Below, piece by piece: positions 12,172 to 24,086 of a DNA stretch of 64,000 bases. The DNA is from Rhizomys pruinosus (lineage: Eukaryota > Chordata > Mammalia > Rodentia > Spalacidae): NCBI GenBank assembly GCA_009823505.1, contig VZQC01003076.1, positions 1,367,790 through 1,431,789 on the forward strand, written 5' to 3'. The translations under genes were made by a program, and so were the position numbers. How positions within the stretch are numbered: the first letter of the stretch is position 1; each line of letters begins with the position of its first letter. Under the pieces are notes generated by a model, which ran no database searches, was not told the origin of the DNA, and saw only the letters and a program-made list of their open reading frames with translations.

Positions 12172-13209
12172 TTGACTGAATATTTTATGCAGTTCATTCA
12201 GTGCCGTGTCATCTGGTGACAGCACATTGGAGAATACTAATATTACTTATCTTCTCTTGTTATTGAAATAAGATGTGAAGTGAAAATACACAGAAATGAT
12301 GAGGAAGAGATGCAAACATAGGAATTAAAAAGGGAATCTTTCTTGAGAAGGAGAGTAAACTCACATTTTAGGTGTAGAAGGGAAATTATGTCAGAATTCT
12401 TTCAGGAGAGCAACAATCAGGCAATGAAGGAATGGTCAAAGACCCTTCAGAAGCTAGTTCCCAGGAGAGCAGAGGAGAACATGTATGGATTTATTTGGTC
12501 AGTGCTGTCACAGCACATCTAAGTTTTTGTTTTAATTTTCACAGGAACCTATGGTCTGTACTGTATTTGTGCTATAACTGTTTTAACGATATTTGTAATA
12601 AGAGCTATCATGGAGCCATATATAACATTCTGTTGACTATTTTTATGTCTTTTTTTCTTTCTGACTTACTGACACATTAGTGCATCAAACATATGTGGGG
12701 TCAATTCATGCTGAATAGTTATTAGAAACCATGATAACAAAAGTCATTACACTGCAGTTCAGTTTTGACAGTAAAATTTCTGCAACATTATCACAAATCC
12801 TCATGCATTAGTGCAATGATCCTTACTACAGTTTCATATTAGAATCAAAAGATTGCTGTAGCATGCTTGATACAAAGAGTCAAGCAAGCCAAATTCTTTT
12901 CTGCTTTTACAGATAACAGTTTTGCTCTTTTTCTGTGTACATCATGCAAATACTGGCATTGTTTCATGCACTCTTTACTAATAACCTGTGAGAATATTGC
13001 ATATATCTTTCTTTAAAATGGCAAAATTTCCTTGAATGCTCACAAGAATTCTGATACGAAGCATTCAATAGAATAATTTAAAATAATTTTATATCTGATA
13101 TAATTAACAAAATTCTAAATGCTGTACATATCCACTGTATTGCTGCATTTCATTTATTCAAATAAAGTGTTAGGTAACCTGTCATTCTACCTGAATATCT
13201 GTCATTCTG

Positions 13210-13216
<7 letters not shown>
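12172..13216. other. Unique AT-rich sequence
   Basis: No repeat signature and no credible coding segment. Confidence 0.4.
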
Positions 13217-13252
<36 letters not shown>

Positions 13253-13254
13253 TT

Positions 13255-13298
<44 letters not shown>

Positions 13299-13302
13299 TC
13301 CT
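13216..13302. repeat. Compound (TATC)n-(TTTC)n microsatellite
   Basis: About 9 TATC units run directly into about 12 TTTC units, giving a polypyrimidine strand. It is probably length-polymorphic. Confidence 0.95.
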
Positions 13303-13404
13303 CTATCAACCATCTATAATCTATCAATAAATCATCTATTTAGCAATCATTCTATTATTTGTCATTTTATCTATATTTCTATGCATATAAATTTCAATCA
13401 ATCA

Positions 13405-13558
13405 GGCCAGGCATGGTGGCACACGCCTTTAATCCTAGCACTTGGGAGGCAGAGGCAGGTGGATCTTTGTGAGTTTCAAGGCCAGCCTGGTCTATAGAGT
13501 GAATTCCCAGACAGTTGGGGCTACAGGGAGACCCTGTCTCGAAAAGACCAAAAAAAAA
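13405..13558 (+). mobile_element. B1 SINE with 15-bp target-site duplication
   Basis: Full B1 (GGCCAGGCATGGTGGCACAC to the A tail) flanked by AATTTCAATCAATCA at 13390-13404 and 13557-13571. The duplicated site shows that the element landed inside an ATCA/ATCT-rich array and split it. Confidence 0.95.
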
Positions 13559-13626
13559 TTTCAATCAATCAATCTATCTAGAAATCATTCCATATTTATC
13601 TGTTACTTTATCTGTCTGCCTGTCTC

Positions 13627-13675
<49 letters not shown>

Positions 13676-13696
13676 GATTTACCTCTATCATCTATC

Positions 13697-13743
<47 letters not shown>

Positions 13744-13755
13744 ATCTATCTATCC
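13627..13755. repeat. (CTAT)n microsatellite, two blocks
   Basis: About 12 CTAT units at 13627-13673, a short interruption ('cgatttacctctatcat'), then about 14 units from 13697. Ile/Tyr/Leu/Ser open frames across it come from the tetranucleotide. Confidence 0.95.
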
Positions 13756-15019
13756 TCTATCTTAAAGCAGTCTTTACTATGATGGAAAAGAACAAAATTT
13801 TAGAAACAATATATTTCATGTTCCAGTTCTCTGATAGGAAAGCTATGACAGGAAGCCTTCAGTTGATAAAGGAAAATATTTTTAATGTTTCATTATAAAA
13901 TATTTCAATAGTTTCATTAACACATTTAAAAGGTCAGACTGTACAGTTAAATTGCTTATATTATTAGATATAGATAATACTAGCTTATACATGAACATGT
14001 AGAGACAATAGAAGAAAATATAATTTATCATCCATTACATAGCAAATAAGTTTCAGACCCTGCCCATACAGGGTAAAGAAGTAACTTCATTTTTAAAGGA
14101 GATGCTTAAAAAGATAGAAATGGAATATGGATCATTAAATCCATTGTACTTTATGTAAAATACATTTTTCTGGCAATTTGGAAACAGGTAAAATCTTGTT
14201 TATTTGATTAACTTTGAAGTAATCATAAGATCTTACTAGAACTGTACATGAAGTAAAAATGCTTAAGTAAACAATTATCCCTGAGTCAGTTGATGTGCTG
14301 TATGTTCACTGTTGTTACATTTGAAAACATGTAAACACATACTGACAGAATAAGTTTTCAAAAGCAAATTTAGTCATGATGGCTGGAGGAGAGAGAACAG
14401 TGAGTAAATATCTTGATAATCACATCGTTTATAGGTTTATTGTTAGTAAAAATTGTTTACGTCAATTGAGCTAATCTGTTGTCTTTCAGTCCTTGTTGGT
14501 TAGCAGAAAGCCACTATTTTATATTATATTTGGATTTCATGAACATTTACTTACATAAGTTTATTAAGTTTATTCCCATAATGATTTTACTACCACAGCA
14601 GCAGTTATTTGACAATAGGACACAGGTAATGAAATCAGTGTTAGTTTTGAGTCTTGTTCCCTGTTTAGATATACTTATATACTTGTGATATTAAAATCAA
14701 AATATAAAATAATAGGCTAAAAAGAACACAGCATATAGACATTCATTTTCTATATTATTACTTATTTTAACGAAAGACTATAAGATACAGCTCTGCAAAT
14801 GTGGAGACCAAATATTACAAATGCATTTGTAAATCATCTGTTAGAGAAGATGAAGGTGAAATATGCCTCCCACAGAAGCATTTATACTGAATATTTTACT
14901 TATTTTATTGTAATTTAAAAGTAACGTGGGCACAGATATGGGAAGGAGTCTAAATGTGGTAAGATATGCTGTATGAATTTTCAGATTCAATAACAATCAG
15001 AATCACAAAACATATTTGT
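13756..15019. other. Unique AT-rich sequence
   Basis: No mobile element is recognised, and no open frame has family resemblance. Confidence 0.4.
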
Positions 15020-15168
15020 ATTGTATTTTACTGTGTGTGTGCAAGTACATGTATGCCAGGAGATCTTTCCAGAAGTCAGTTCTCTCCTTCTACCATGAAG
15101 GTTCCATTGGTCAAACCCAGGTCATCAAGCTTGGTGACTTTACCCAGGAAGCCATCTTTCCTCCTTAT
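15020..15168 (-). mobile_element. B3-like SINE, old
   Basis: Reverse-oriented remains ('gtcagttctctccttctacc', 'atgaaggttcc', 'aacccaggtcatcaagcttg', 'gtgactttaccca'), typical of the middle and head of a diverged B3-type SINE. Confidence 0.6.
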
Positions 15169-15245
15169 GTTAAAGATTTTTATAGTCATTTTCAGTTTAC
15201 AGTTGCACCATCCCATTAAAAAAGCTCTCATGGAGCAGTTCTCTG

Positions 15246-15335
15246 TGAGATCGTGGTTGGCCTGGTCTTATAGCAAGTTCCAGTCCAGTTGGGGCTACAG
15301 AGCTAACTTGTCTCAAAACAAACAAATAAAAACAT
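15246..15335 (+). mobile_element. B1 SINE, right half
   Basis: It retains 'tggcctggtcttatagcaag', 'ttccagtccagttggggcta' and 'ttgtctcaaaacaaacaaa', with no left half. Confidence 0.75.
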
Positions 15336-15991
15336 ACCAAAATACCTCCCTCCCCCTAAAAAACATAAGTTTTCTGACTACGAATGGATTCAAAACAGCA
15401 TAACCTATTTACTGAGTAATACTCTTAAGTTTTTCTAGGGCTCTATAGGGAATAAAAAGAATATTTATCTCTTCCTTATTAATGGAATATTTCAGCAGAA
15501 TTTCATAACTGTACAATTTGTGATTGAAATAAAGGATTCTCTTATTCTAGACAGAATGTTTCCCAGTGGTGGCTCTAATAAGTACTAAGTCAATCCATTG
15601 TGAATTAGTTTCTTAAAAATAAAAGTTTCTAGGGACAATTGGAAATTCAAGGTTAACAGAGTTAGTTGATTTCTTTAAATGTAAATTGTTTGAAATTTTT
15701 AATATGGAAATAGTTATGTGTCTAAGGGGGGCTATCGGACACAGTGCTGTGTATTTTATTTGGAACCATGTATATGACATGTACATTATCTGTGTGTGCA
15801 TGTGTGTAACAGGGTTTCTGAACCTCAAATTTGTTGACATTTTGAGGAGGAGAATTTGCTGTGTTTAGGTAGGTGGCTAGTGAGCTTTCCCTGTGTATTT
15901 TAGGATACTCATTGACACCCTTTGTGTCTGGTAAAAAGGTCTTCCAGTCTAGCCAGAACCATGAAATAAATGTAAAACCATTTGTGAAACA
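15336..15991. other. Unique sequence
   Basis: Nothing recognisable. Confidence 0.4.
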
Positions 15992-16192
15992 CAGACATAG
16001 ACATACACACATATTCATACATACACACATACATACACACATATACACTGACACAGACACATATATACACACATACACATACATACACACATACATACAT
16101 ACATATATACAAACATAAATACATACACACACATACACACACAGAGACACATACATACATACATAGACAGACAGATACACACACACGCACAA
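15992..16192. repeat. (CA/CATA)n simple repeat region
   Basis: About 200 bp of mixed ACAC, ACAT and ACAG repeats. Long Cys/Val/Met or His/Thr frames here are artefacts. Confidence 0.95.
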
Positions 16193-16369
16193 TTGACTGT
16201 GGACTTCCTTGCTGTACCAGAGACCCCACCATCACATTCTAGAAAACACTTTTTAATGGGCTATTGCTAACATCAAAATTTTGTTTATTTTATGCACTTC
16301 TACTAGATCCTTCCAATGTTACATAAAATATGCACACATATATATTCATTAAAAACTGGCACTACTATA

Positions 16370-16618
16370 GGGCTGGAGAGATGGTCTAGCGATTAAGAGC
16401 ACTGACCACTCTTGCGAGGACACGGGTTCGATCCCTAGCACCCACATGGCGGCTGAGAACCATCTTTAACTCCAGTTCCAAGGGAATCAGATGCCCTCTT
16501 CTGACCTCCGCGGCATTGCATGACACGGGTGCACAAACCTACATGCAGACAGTACACTCATACACATACAAAAATAAATAAAAATAAATACAAAAACAAA
16601 AACAAAACAAAACAAAAA
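16370..16618 (+). mobile_element. B2 SINE, intermediate form (single 17-bp motif)
   Basis: Head GGGCTGGAGAGATGGTCTAG and B box GGGTTCGATCCC. The 3' half ('gcggcattgcatgacacggg', 'acaaacctacatgcagacag') matches the copies that carry the 17-bp duplication, but this one has only one copy of the motif (TTTAACTCCAGTTCCAAGGG). The tail is AAATA/AAAAC-rich. Confidence 0.9.
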
Positions 16619-16914
16619 CCTGGAACTATACTGAAGAATTGATGTAAGTTAAACCACACTTATTTCATTAAAATATCAACCAGAAATCAACTCCCATGAA
16701 CAAGGGTAAAGAGTCATGGGTGAAAGTAAGATCAACAGCTGGCTACAGCTGTCTCTCAAGCCATTGCCGAAGGAAGCTCCTCAGTGTCCTGAGGAGAGCT
16801 CTTCAGAGAGGGAAGACAAGACATTTAGCAGAGCTTCTAGGACAGTGGTAAGTGTAGAAGATATGTGGAAGACAGCATGCTGGGAAATGCGGTTCAAGAA
16901 ATACAGGCCACGGG

Positions 16915-17106
16915 CCAGAGGGAGAAAGACAGGGAAGGAAGGAAAGAAGGGAGGGAGGCAGTGGGGAGAACAGGAGAGGGAGGGGGAGGAGGAGGGGGAG
17001 GGGGAAGGGGAGGGGAGGGGAGGGGAGGGGGAGGGGAAGGGAGAGGAGTGGGAGGGGAGAAGGAGGGGAGGGGGGAGAGAAAGAGTGGGAGAAAGAGAAA
17101 GAGGAT
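16915..17106 (+). repeat. G-rich polypurine tract, GGGGA-type
   Basis: About 190 bp almost wholly purine on the plus strand, built of GGGA, GGGGA and GGGAAGG units. The many runs of four or five G separated by single A could form G-quadruplexes, or a triplex with mirror symmetry. Open frames on both strands are compositional. Confidence 0.9.
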
Positions 17107-17757
17107 TCCTGTGTTCCGAAAGCAAAGACAGAGACACTAGCCTGGTCTTTAAACAGTTGTTTTAGGCAGAAACTATTGAAAAAATTTCCAGTTTCCCCAT
17201 GAAAGGAAAGTGTCTCTCTCTAGGGAAACAGCCCCTCAGAAACCAGCAGCACAGCCCAGATTTAATGTACGCGAGGTAACATGCAACAGAGAACATAAAA
17301 ATCAGGTCTAGAGCTGTCCTCACATTTCTCTTGGAAATATTTTGTTAGTAGCATTGACTCCATCTCTTCACCAAATCAATCTAAAAAGAGAACTGGACAA
17401 AACCCTGTGTGAAGACAGATAACAGAGAGAAGCATAGTACAGCCAATAGAGGATGCGGTTTTGTTAGAATTCCCTGAGCTAGAGGTCAGAGCCCTCAGCA
17501 GGAAAGCAGATGTGAGAGGGACCGTTTCTGAGCCCGCAAATGTCTTTGTTAGAAAGTCTGACTGGTAATTCATTGTGAGTCGTCCAATGTACTAGTGAGT
17601 GCAGTTTGAATTCCGTGAGCTACAGAAGTGTCCCTCAGGGCCCATCCCCATGCTTCTGTCAGACCCACGTCCCTCTGTAGTTCCTTCACAGGTCCACATC
17701 ACTTAAAGATGATATTCCATCTAGTACTTCTAGAAGAGCTGTGCTCATTACACCTCC
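17107..17757. other. Unique sequence
   Basis: Nothing recognisable beyond short frames without family resemblance. Confidence 0.4.
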
Positions 17758-17812
17758 AACAAAACCAAACCAAACCAAACCAAACCAAAACAAAACAAAA
17801 CAAAAACAACAC
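17758..17812. repeat. (AAACC)n to (AAAAC)n simple repeat
   Basis: Five-base units AAACC pass into AAAAC, resembling the elaborated A tail of a SINE whose body is no longer visible. Confidence 0.85.
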
Positions 17813-17849
17813 AGTGCATGGTTATCTAGTCTACTAGAGACAAAATATT

Positions 17850-18150
17850 TTATTGTATAATTTTTATTGAGTTTTTGTGTCTTTTGTATAATATAGATCT
17901 TTATCAAATTTAGACCCTCCCCCCTCATGGACACCAACCACAGCCCCCCATGGGATTTCATCCATTTTGTTATATATGTTAAGGTATATATGGTCAAGCA
18001 TTTGTGCCTAGATGTCCAATGGTGCAAATTCATCCACTGGAGTCTATTTAGCCTATCTACAGCCACTCCTTTAAGGAAGATCTACTTTCCCTCACCCCAC
18101 AATAATCAGTTGCCAATAGTTGGAGACTGATGGGTGGCACTGTAAATATA
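17850..18150 (-). mobile_element. L1 3' UTR relic (Lx-like)
   Basis: It shares an ordered series with 55990-56110: 'catccactg', 'tctatttagcctatctacag' / 'tctactcagcctatccagag', 'ctttaagga', then a purine/pyrimidine-rich piece and 'cagttgcca'. I take both for reverse-oriented old rodent L1 3' UTRs. Confidence 0.5.
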
Positions 18151-18379
18151 GCCAAAATACACATGGCTGGAGAGATCATAGAGCCTACAGGAAAGCCTAT
18201 CTCTATCATGCCTCTATACAAATGAAATGTTTTACTGTATGGTAAATGTGGATACTTACATTTGTAGACAAGTATACCATACACCACTCATCAAAGAAGC
18301 TTCTTTTTTCATTAGATGTAGGTGATTAAAGAGTTCCACAGCTGTTCACACACAGAGAATATACTTCTGACAGATGCCC

Positions 18380-18800
18380 AGCCCTAAGTAGCACATGTAC
18401 AGTGGCATCTCCATACTTAAGGTTCATGGAAGATAGCATAACATGGGGTAGAGAGAATACTAGTACATCCCTCAACTCTTACTGGTGAAGCTTCCTCATG
18501 CACTTGAGTGCTATGAACACAGAAGACCACAACTGGTCACGTTTTAGAGAATAAGAGTCTGCAGAGTGTGTGTCCTTGGACAGGAATCCTATATTAAAAC
18601 TCAGCCACCCATGGCTAAGGGATCATTGTGGAATGGAGTGGGAAGATTATAAGAACCTGGGTTGGTGCTGGAATAGAAGAAGACAGAGGCTTTTGTGTCT
18701 GTGAGAACTTGCTCATATGAACTTGAAACAATAGTGAAGGCATGCACAAGACCCATGTCAACTCAGTCAGACAAAAATCCAGCATAGAACAGGAGACATT
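18380..18800 (+). mobile_element. L1 3' UTR relic (Lx-like)
   Basis: The phrases 'ggagtgggaagattataaga', 'cttgctcatatgaactt', 'ggcatgcacaagaccca' and 'cagacaaaaatccagcat' occur in the order typical of old rodent L1 3' UTRs. It is opposite in orientation to the relic at 17850-18150. Confidence 0.55.
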
Positions 18801-19102
18801 CAAACCTGAGTTATAGTTGTGTCCTAGAATGACTTCATTTTCTAACTGTACGTGTGTTCAATCATTGAAGCACTCTGCCCTTCCAAGATTATTTTGTACA
18901 AACAGGACATTTTTCTAAGGGTGATCCTCATTCATAGTCTCTATAATTTATGGTTATGAAGTTGACCCATAGTCCCACAGAAATTAAGTCACTTCTTATG
19001 AAATTGATGGGGTCTTCTTTTCTGAAAACTACCATTGAAAGGGGGCTCCAAAGAGATAATATTACAGAAACAATTAGTGGACTAAAAAAAAAAATCTCCC
19101 TT

Positions 19103-19262
19103 TAGCCAGGCATAGTGGCCCATGCTTTTGATACCAGCACTTGGGAGGCAGAGGCAGGTGGATCTCTGTGAGTTCAAAGCCAGTCTGGTCTACATAGTGA
19201 GCTCCAGGCCAGGTGGCATTAAAAGGAGACACTGTCTCAAAAAGAACAAAAAAAGAAAAACC
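19103..19262 (+). mobile_element. B1 SINE
   Basis: 'ttagccaggcatagtggccc', 'gcacttgggaggcagaggca', 'ggatctctgtgagttcaaag', 'ctggtctacatagtgagctc', 'actgtctcaaaaag' and an A-rich tail. Confidence 0.95.
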
Positions 19263-19547
19263 TCTTTTAGCTGCACAATATACATATTGATTAATCTATG
19301 TGGGTTTTGTAAGATTTATAGATTTACCAAGGCTGATGAGACATATGCAGTGCTGTGAGTTAGTAAGGAATTCATCCTATGATTATGAAAGAGGGTGAAC
19401 ATTGGACACACTTGAGTTGTGTCACAGGCCATCTCTCCCTCTACTTGGGTGATCTCATGAGAAATGCAATCTCAGTTTTATATATATAGACTATTTACGA
19501 TATTGATATAATAATTCTAGTTGCATTATACGTATAGCATTTATCAG

Positions 19548-19605
19548 AAGAAGAGAGAGAGAGAGAGAGATGACAATAATAATAATTAATATTAATAGAA
19601 ATAAT
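19548..19605. repeat. (GA)n and (AAT)n microsatellites
   Basis: About 10 GA units followed by AATAAT-type units. Low-complexity sequence. Confidence 0.85.
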
Positions 19606-19714
19606 CCAAAAAATAATCCAATATTGAATGGGCATTAAAAAGATAATGTCTTCACATAAATTGTTAAATTATTTTAAAACAATGAATAACCAATTTACTG
19701 CAATTTGTACTGTC

Positions 19715-19875
19715 TATACACTTATGGGTGTGGAGCCTCTGCAGGAGTCATCCTACCAGGAGCCACACCCTTAAAGGAAAGTGGCACTTCTTCCCCAGAA
19801 GCCCTCAACTCTCTCTCTCTCCTTAGTATGGGAATTGGCTTTCATCTTCAATAAATGAAAAATTTTGTGTTTCCA
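19715..19875 (+). mobile_element. L1 3' UTR relic (Lx-like)
   Basis: 'tggagcctctgcaggagtca', 'tcctaccaggagccacaccc', 'ttaaaggaaagtggcacttc' and 'gccctcaactct' follow the pattern of an old rodent L1 3' UTR. A short TATAGA array follows at 19955-19990. Confidence 0.55.
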
Positions 19876-20383
19876 AAAAATTCCTTAAATTTATAATCTA
19901 GAAATTGATGTTTGCCAGTTATACTCTCTCCCTTTCTCTCTCTTTCTTCATATAGATATAGGTATAGGTATAGATATAGATATAGATATATTTGGTTATG
20001 GACATGTGTTTCACAGAAATGTTTCCTAAGTATTGGCTGAGTCTCTCGTAGTTTTTATTTCTTTCATTTACAAACACTGGGAACATTTTTTAGTGAGAAA
20101 TGGTTAAACCTCACAAATGGCTTCTAAAAAAGTTGACAACAATTTTGAAAGCAGTTTTGGAAGACATTTTGTTTTCAGGTAACTGACCACATCACTGTTT
20201 CCATGAGAGTTTAACCCATCTTTCTCTGTGGGCTGAAGAACTACAGACAGCTCTGGGACAAATACCAAGTTCTTCAACCCACAAAGAAAGAAGGGTAGTT
20301 TTAAGAGTAAATACAAAATTATACTTGAAAGCTACTTAGGAAAATGATGAGCAAATACAGCTTCACATAGAAATAAAGTTTGT

Positions 20384-20640
20384 GGGGCTGGAGAGATGGC
20401 CTAGCGGTTGGGAGCGCCGACCGCTCTTGCAGAGGACCCGGGTTCTATCCCCAGCATCCACATGGCGGCCGAGAACCGTCTGAAACTCCAATTCCAGGAG
20501 AACTCCAGTTCCAGGGGAATCTGACGCCCGCTTCTGACCTCTGCGGCATTGCGCGACATGGGTGCACAGACTTGCATGCAGACAGTACATTCATACACAT
20601 ACAGAAATAAATAAAATTCATAAAAAAAAATTAAAAAAAG
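20384..20640 (+). mobile_element. B2 SINE, 17-bp-duplication subfamily
   Basis: Head GGGGCTGGAGAGATGGCCTAG, B-box GGGTTCTATCCC (one change from the others), two adjacent 17-bp motifs, and a 3' half ending 'cagaaataaataaa' with an A-rich tail. Confidence 0.95.
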
Positions 20641-22155
20641 AAATAAAACCTGTTTTTCAGAGATATTTTCCTTCGTTCATTTCTAGTATTAATTTTAACT
20701 TTGACATCTGAGAAGTTTTAGATTGGATTTAATTCTATCATTACCCATGAACAGGGCAAATAAGAATTTTGCATAATTGCTTTTGCCTCTTTCTGATGTT
20801 TAAAGGGGAAAATACCCATCACTGAGAATATGGAGAGTCCCAGGAGTATCAAGAACCACATGCAAATAAAACAGGGATAATATCATCACCAGAACAATAC
20901 TGTGGTATTCTCACATTTGAAACGTATGAATATAAATTAGGGTAAGGAAAGGACCATTATGTTTGAGTTCATCTTCCATCAAGCTTGTTTGCTACTTTTG
21001 GCCTACAAGTGTACAAAAAGGTATATATTAATCTATAATATTTGTAGAGAGAATTATATCCTTTAAGAATCCTAATTATTAAAATATAATTTTTATCATG
21101 ACGAAACAAATCAGGTTTAGTGTCAAAGAAATCCATCTAAACCAAGAAGAACTTACGCCAAATTCATGAGGGTGATTCATTTTATTTGGCAAGGTACTCA
21201 AAGAGAGAATCAGAGGTCAACCAGTGCTTCGTGTAACCCAAATTAAACTAACAAGAGGAATAAGTTCCACATACATAGAACATACTGAAATATCAAGGAA
21301 ATGAACTAAAATATTAAAGGATTGTCTCATTTCTGATGGCCAAGTTCCATCCTGTAAGTGGTGCATTAGACGCTAATGACATACGATTTCTCACTGACAG
21401 ATTAACAGCATCAATACGGCCTTTCTGTCCACAGCAGCAAATTGATCCTACATGACACTGACAAGGGCAGCCTGCACTTAATGACCTCCATCGCTGAAGG
21501 ATGGAAATGAAAAATGTCTGGAAGTACAAATAAATCTCTGAAAGTTTCCCTGAAACAGGTGTGCTGACAATGGTTCGTCTGAGAGATCTCAAACAGAAGC
21601 CCATCTCCTAGAATTTTCCATTGTCTGTTTCCCTAACAAGGTCACACTCTTTGTATTGTGTATCAAAAGTTGATTTAATTCGGTCAAGGAGACTAAGATC
21701 ATGTTCTGATTATGGAAGTAAGTTGTTAAAGTTCTCTCTTAAAAGGCATGATCTGTTACCATTTAAATAGTATTTGTCATTATTTAAACAATATCAGTCA
21801 TTTGCCACCAAAGGAAATTTTCACAAGTGTTCATACAATTGCTTTTGTTTTCTCCTTTGTTAGGAAAAGAAATATAGAATGTCAATTATTGTTTATAGAA
21901 CATCATAATTGTCTCTAATTATGAGCAACACAACATTCAACATGTCTGACCTCAGTAACAATGTCCAAGGCTCCAAGACATTGAACAGACACTTCCTTCA
22001 AACCCTGAACTGTGGTTAGAGAACGCTAACATGGGGTCAGAAGGTTACACTTTCGATTATTTCCCAAACCTAACCTGTTCCTTGATCTGCCTCCACCTGT
22101 TGCTATTTCAATACAACTTTGTAAAAGTGAAACCTTTCCGGTTCGTCAAGTAGCA
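20641..22155. other. Repeat-free block; possible conserved noncoding stretch at 21330-21610
   Basis: No mobile element in about 1.5 kb. The part around 21330-21610 has higher complexity and balanced composition (contains 'gctaatgacatacga', 'cacagcagcaaattgatc'), unlike its AT-rich surroundings. Function is not shown by sequence alone. Confidence 0.35.
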
Positions 22156-22167
22156 GGCAGAATTTCT

Positions 22168-22420
22168 TTTTTGTTTTTTTTTTTTTTTTTTTATTATTTA
22201 TTTTTGATGTGTAGAATGTTTTGTTTGCATGCAGGTCTGTGCACCCGTGTCGTGCAATGCCGCGGAGGTCACGAGAGGGCGTTGGATTCCCCTGGACTGG
22301 AGTCCGGATAATTGGAGTTACATACGGATTCTTAGCCGCCATGTGGGCTGGGGATCGAAAAACCCGGGTCCTCTGCAAGAGCGTCGGTGCTCTTAACCGC
22401 TAGGCTATCTCTCCAGCCCG
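22168..22420 (-). mobile_element. B2 SINE, 17-bp-duplication subfamily, diverged
   Basis: Poly-T at the left is the complement of the tail. The reverse complement has a head, a B-box region with extra A bases, and two degraded 17-bp motifs. Flanks AGGCAGAATTTCT (22156-22168) and AGGCAGAAGTTCT (22421-22433) look like a target-site duplication with one mismatch. Confidence 0.9.
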
Positions 22421-22809
22421 AGGCAGAAGTTCTAATGCATCAGAATGACTGTTAGGGAAAGAGGAGCATCTAGAAACACCATTTGGATGAACGTAATAAC
22501 AGTAGCTACTTCGCCTCCTGCTTTTGGGGTAGCTTACAATGGCTCTTTCTTTGGCGTTATAAACATTAATTTATACATGAAGAAACTGATATTGGAAAGA
22601 ATAAAAATATTCATTGTAATACCAAATATTGGACACCTAGCCATTTGCCTTCTGGAACATGTTCAATGGCCTGTCACAGAACTACAGTAATTCTGTTGTC
22701 ATCTATACACTGGATGTGGATGACGCCAGCAGAAGACAAGGTGCGCTACTAGACACTGCTCACTCCTGTTTTTTTTTGTGTTAATGAAGTGTTAGTGATG
22801 CTTTGTGCA

Positions 22810-23110
22810 TTTCATACATTTTTTTCCAATTTAGTTAAGGCTGTATTTCCTTTCCTCCCCCCCACCCCCCACCCCTCCCCGTCATGCATTTCTGCCATAA
22901 ACTGTCCTGCATCTTTCTCTCAGATTTTTTTTTTCATTTTTAGCTATAAGTGATAATCCATGAGTACAAGCATCCTTCATGCAAAACCTATCTGCAGGCT
23001 GTTGTGCCCAAACACCTACAGCCCCACCATCCAGTGGGGGGTGACAGGTTGTTTGTTCAATCAAGTTGATCAAATGAGTGTCCAGACTACATTGCTGTAG
23101 TTTCACCATT
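22810..23110 (-). mobile_element. L1 3' end
   Basis: In reverse complement it shares 'ggatgcttgtactcatggat' with 27308-27327, then an A-rich step, 'gagaaagatgcaggacag', a GGGGTGGGGGGTGGGGGGG tract (C-rich at 22856-22880 here), and a tail-proximal end. The outer part (22990-23110) extends further into the element than the nested copy at 27296-27512. Confidence 0.75.
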
Positions 23111-23544
23111 CACCCCAATCGCAGCCCTTACATTCTACCATGCCCCCTCTTCCGCAGGTTGTTCCCTAGGCTTAGAAAAGGGGCACAGGTGGATGAGAGG
23201 TAAAACAGTCCACTCTCTCTGGAGCTGTTGACTTGGACTCTGGTCAATTCTGGCTGTTTCCTTTCATGGGCTGACAGTTTGTCCAGGAATAACCTTTCGA
23301 TCCTACTAATGAAGAACAAGCAATTATCAAAGGTTAGTTACTTAAACATATCCATCCCTTAATTTTGTTTGAAAATTGAATCCTGAAACAAAATACTCAA
23401 AGTAAAATAATTTTATCCTACCACTAGGTATCTGCAGAATATATGCAAAGTGGCCACATCATGACTCTCTCCTAATGCAGCTTTTCACTCCTTTTTGGTT
23501 GGCAGATTATCTTTCCTTCTTTTTCATTTATGTACATTTACTTT

Positions 23545-23743
23545 TCTATTTTTTAATTATTCATTTTTACGTGTATGAGTGTACTGCCTGCATGTGTATA
23601 AGTACACCCATGTCATCCAGTGCCCATGGAGGTGAGAAGAAGGAATGGATCACCTGAAACTGCAGTTATGGGCAGTGGTCAGCCACCATACAGAACTGAG
23701 AATTGAACCCAGGTCCTCTCAACTGAGCCATCTGTCAAGACCC
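23545..23743 (-). mobile_element. B3-like SINE
   Basis: Reverse-oriented: 'tgtatgagtgtactgcctgc', 'cagtgcccatggaggtgaga', 'actgagaattgaacccaggt', 'cctctcaactgagccatctg'. It has a short deletion in the head and no 17-bp duplication. Confidence 0.8.
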
Positions 23744-24086
23744 TGCTTTTCTACTTTTAAAACAGAAGATTTTATGAAATGTATTTAGAATTGCCAGCCA
23801 TTTCCAGAAACCAGAGAGAGCATCAGTTATTGCTCCAAATGTCTAATTTACCTTCACACTAAGAAGAAAATGGAAATTTGGGGGCATAGATATCAAAAGG
23901 AAGATTTATATATCAACCATTTGAGGTCAAGTACAGTTAGAATTGAAGCTGGAAGTTGAAAATACCATATGTAAATCTGAAGACTAAGAAAACACTTATA
24001 ATTTATGGTCATGATAACTAAATGCAAATAAATATTAACAAAAGTGTCAGAAACCGAGGTTTTCCTGTTTTAAAACTAAACAGGGA

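Noticed and set aside
15722..16235. 156-codon and 108-codon minus-strand frames
   Set aside because: Translation of CA/CATA repeats.
16716..17165. Gly/Glu/Arg-rich 149-codon frame
   Set aside because: Product of the GGGGA purine tract. The minus-strand Ser/Pro frame is its complement.
20384..20640. tRNA gene suggested by box A and box B like motifs in the SINE heads
   Set aside because: These are tRNA-derived B2 elements with a 3' SINE body and A-rich tail, not tRNA genes; no cloverleaf with acceptor-stem pairing is evident.
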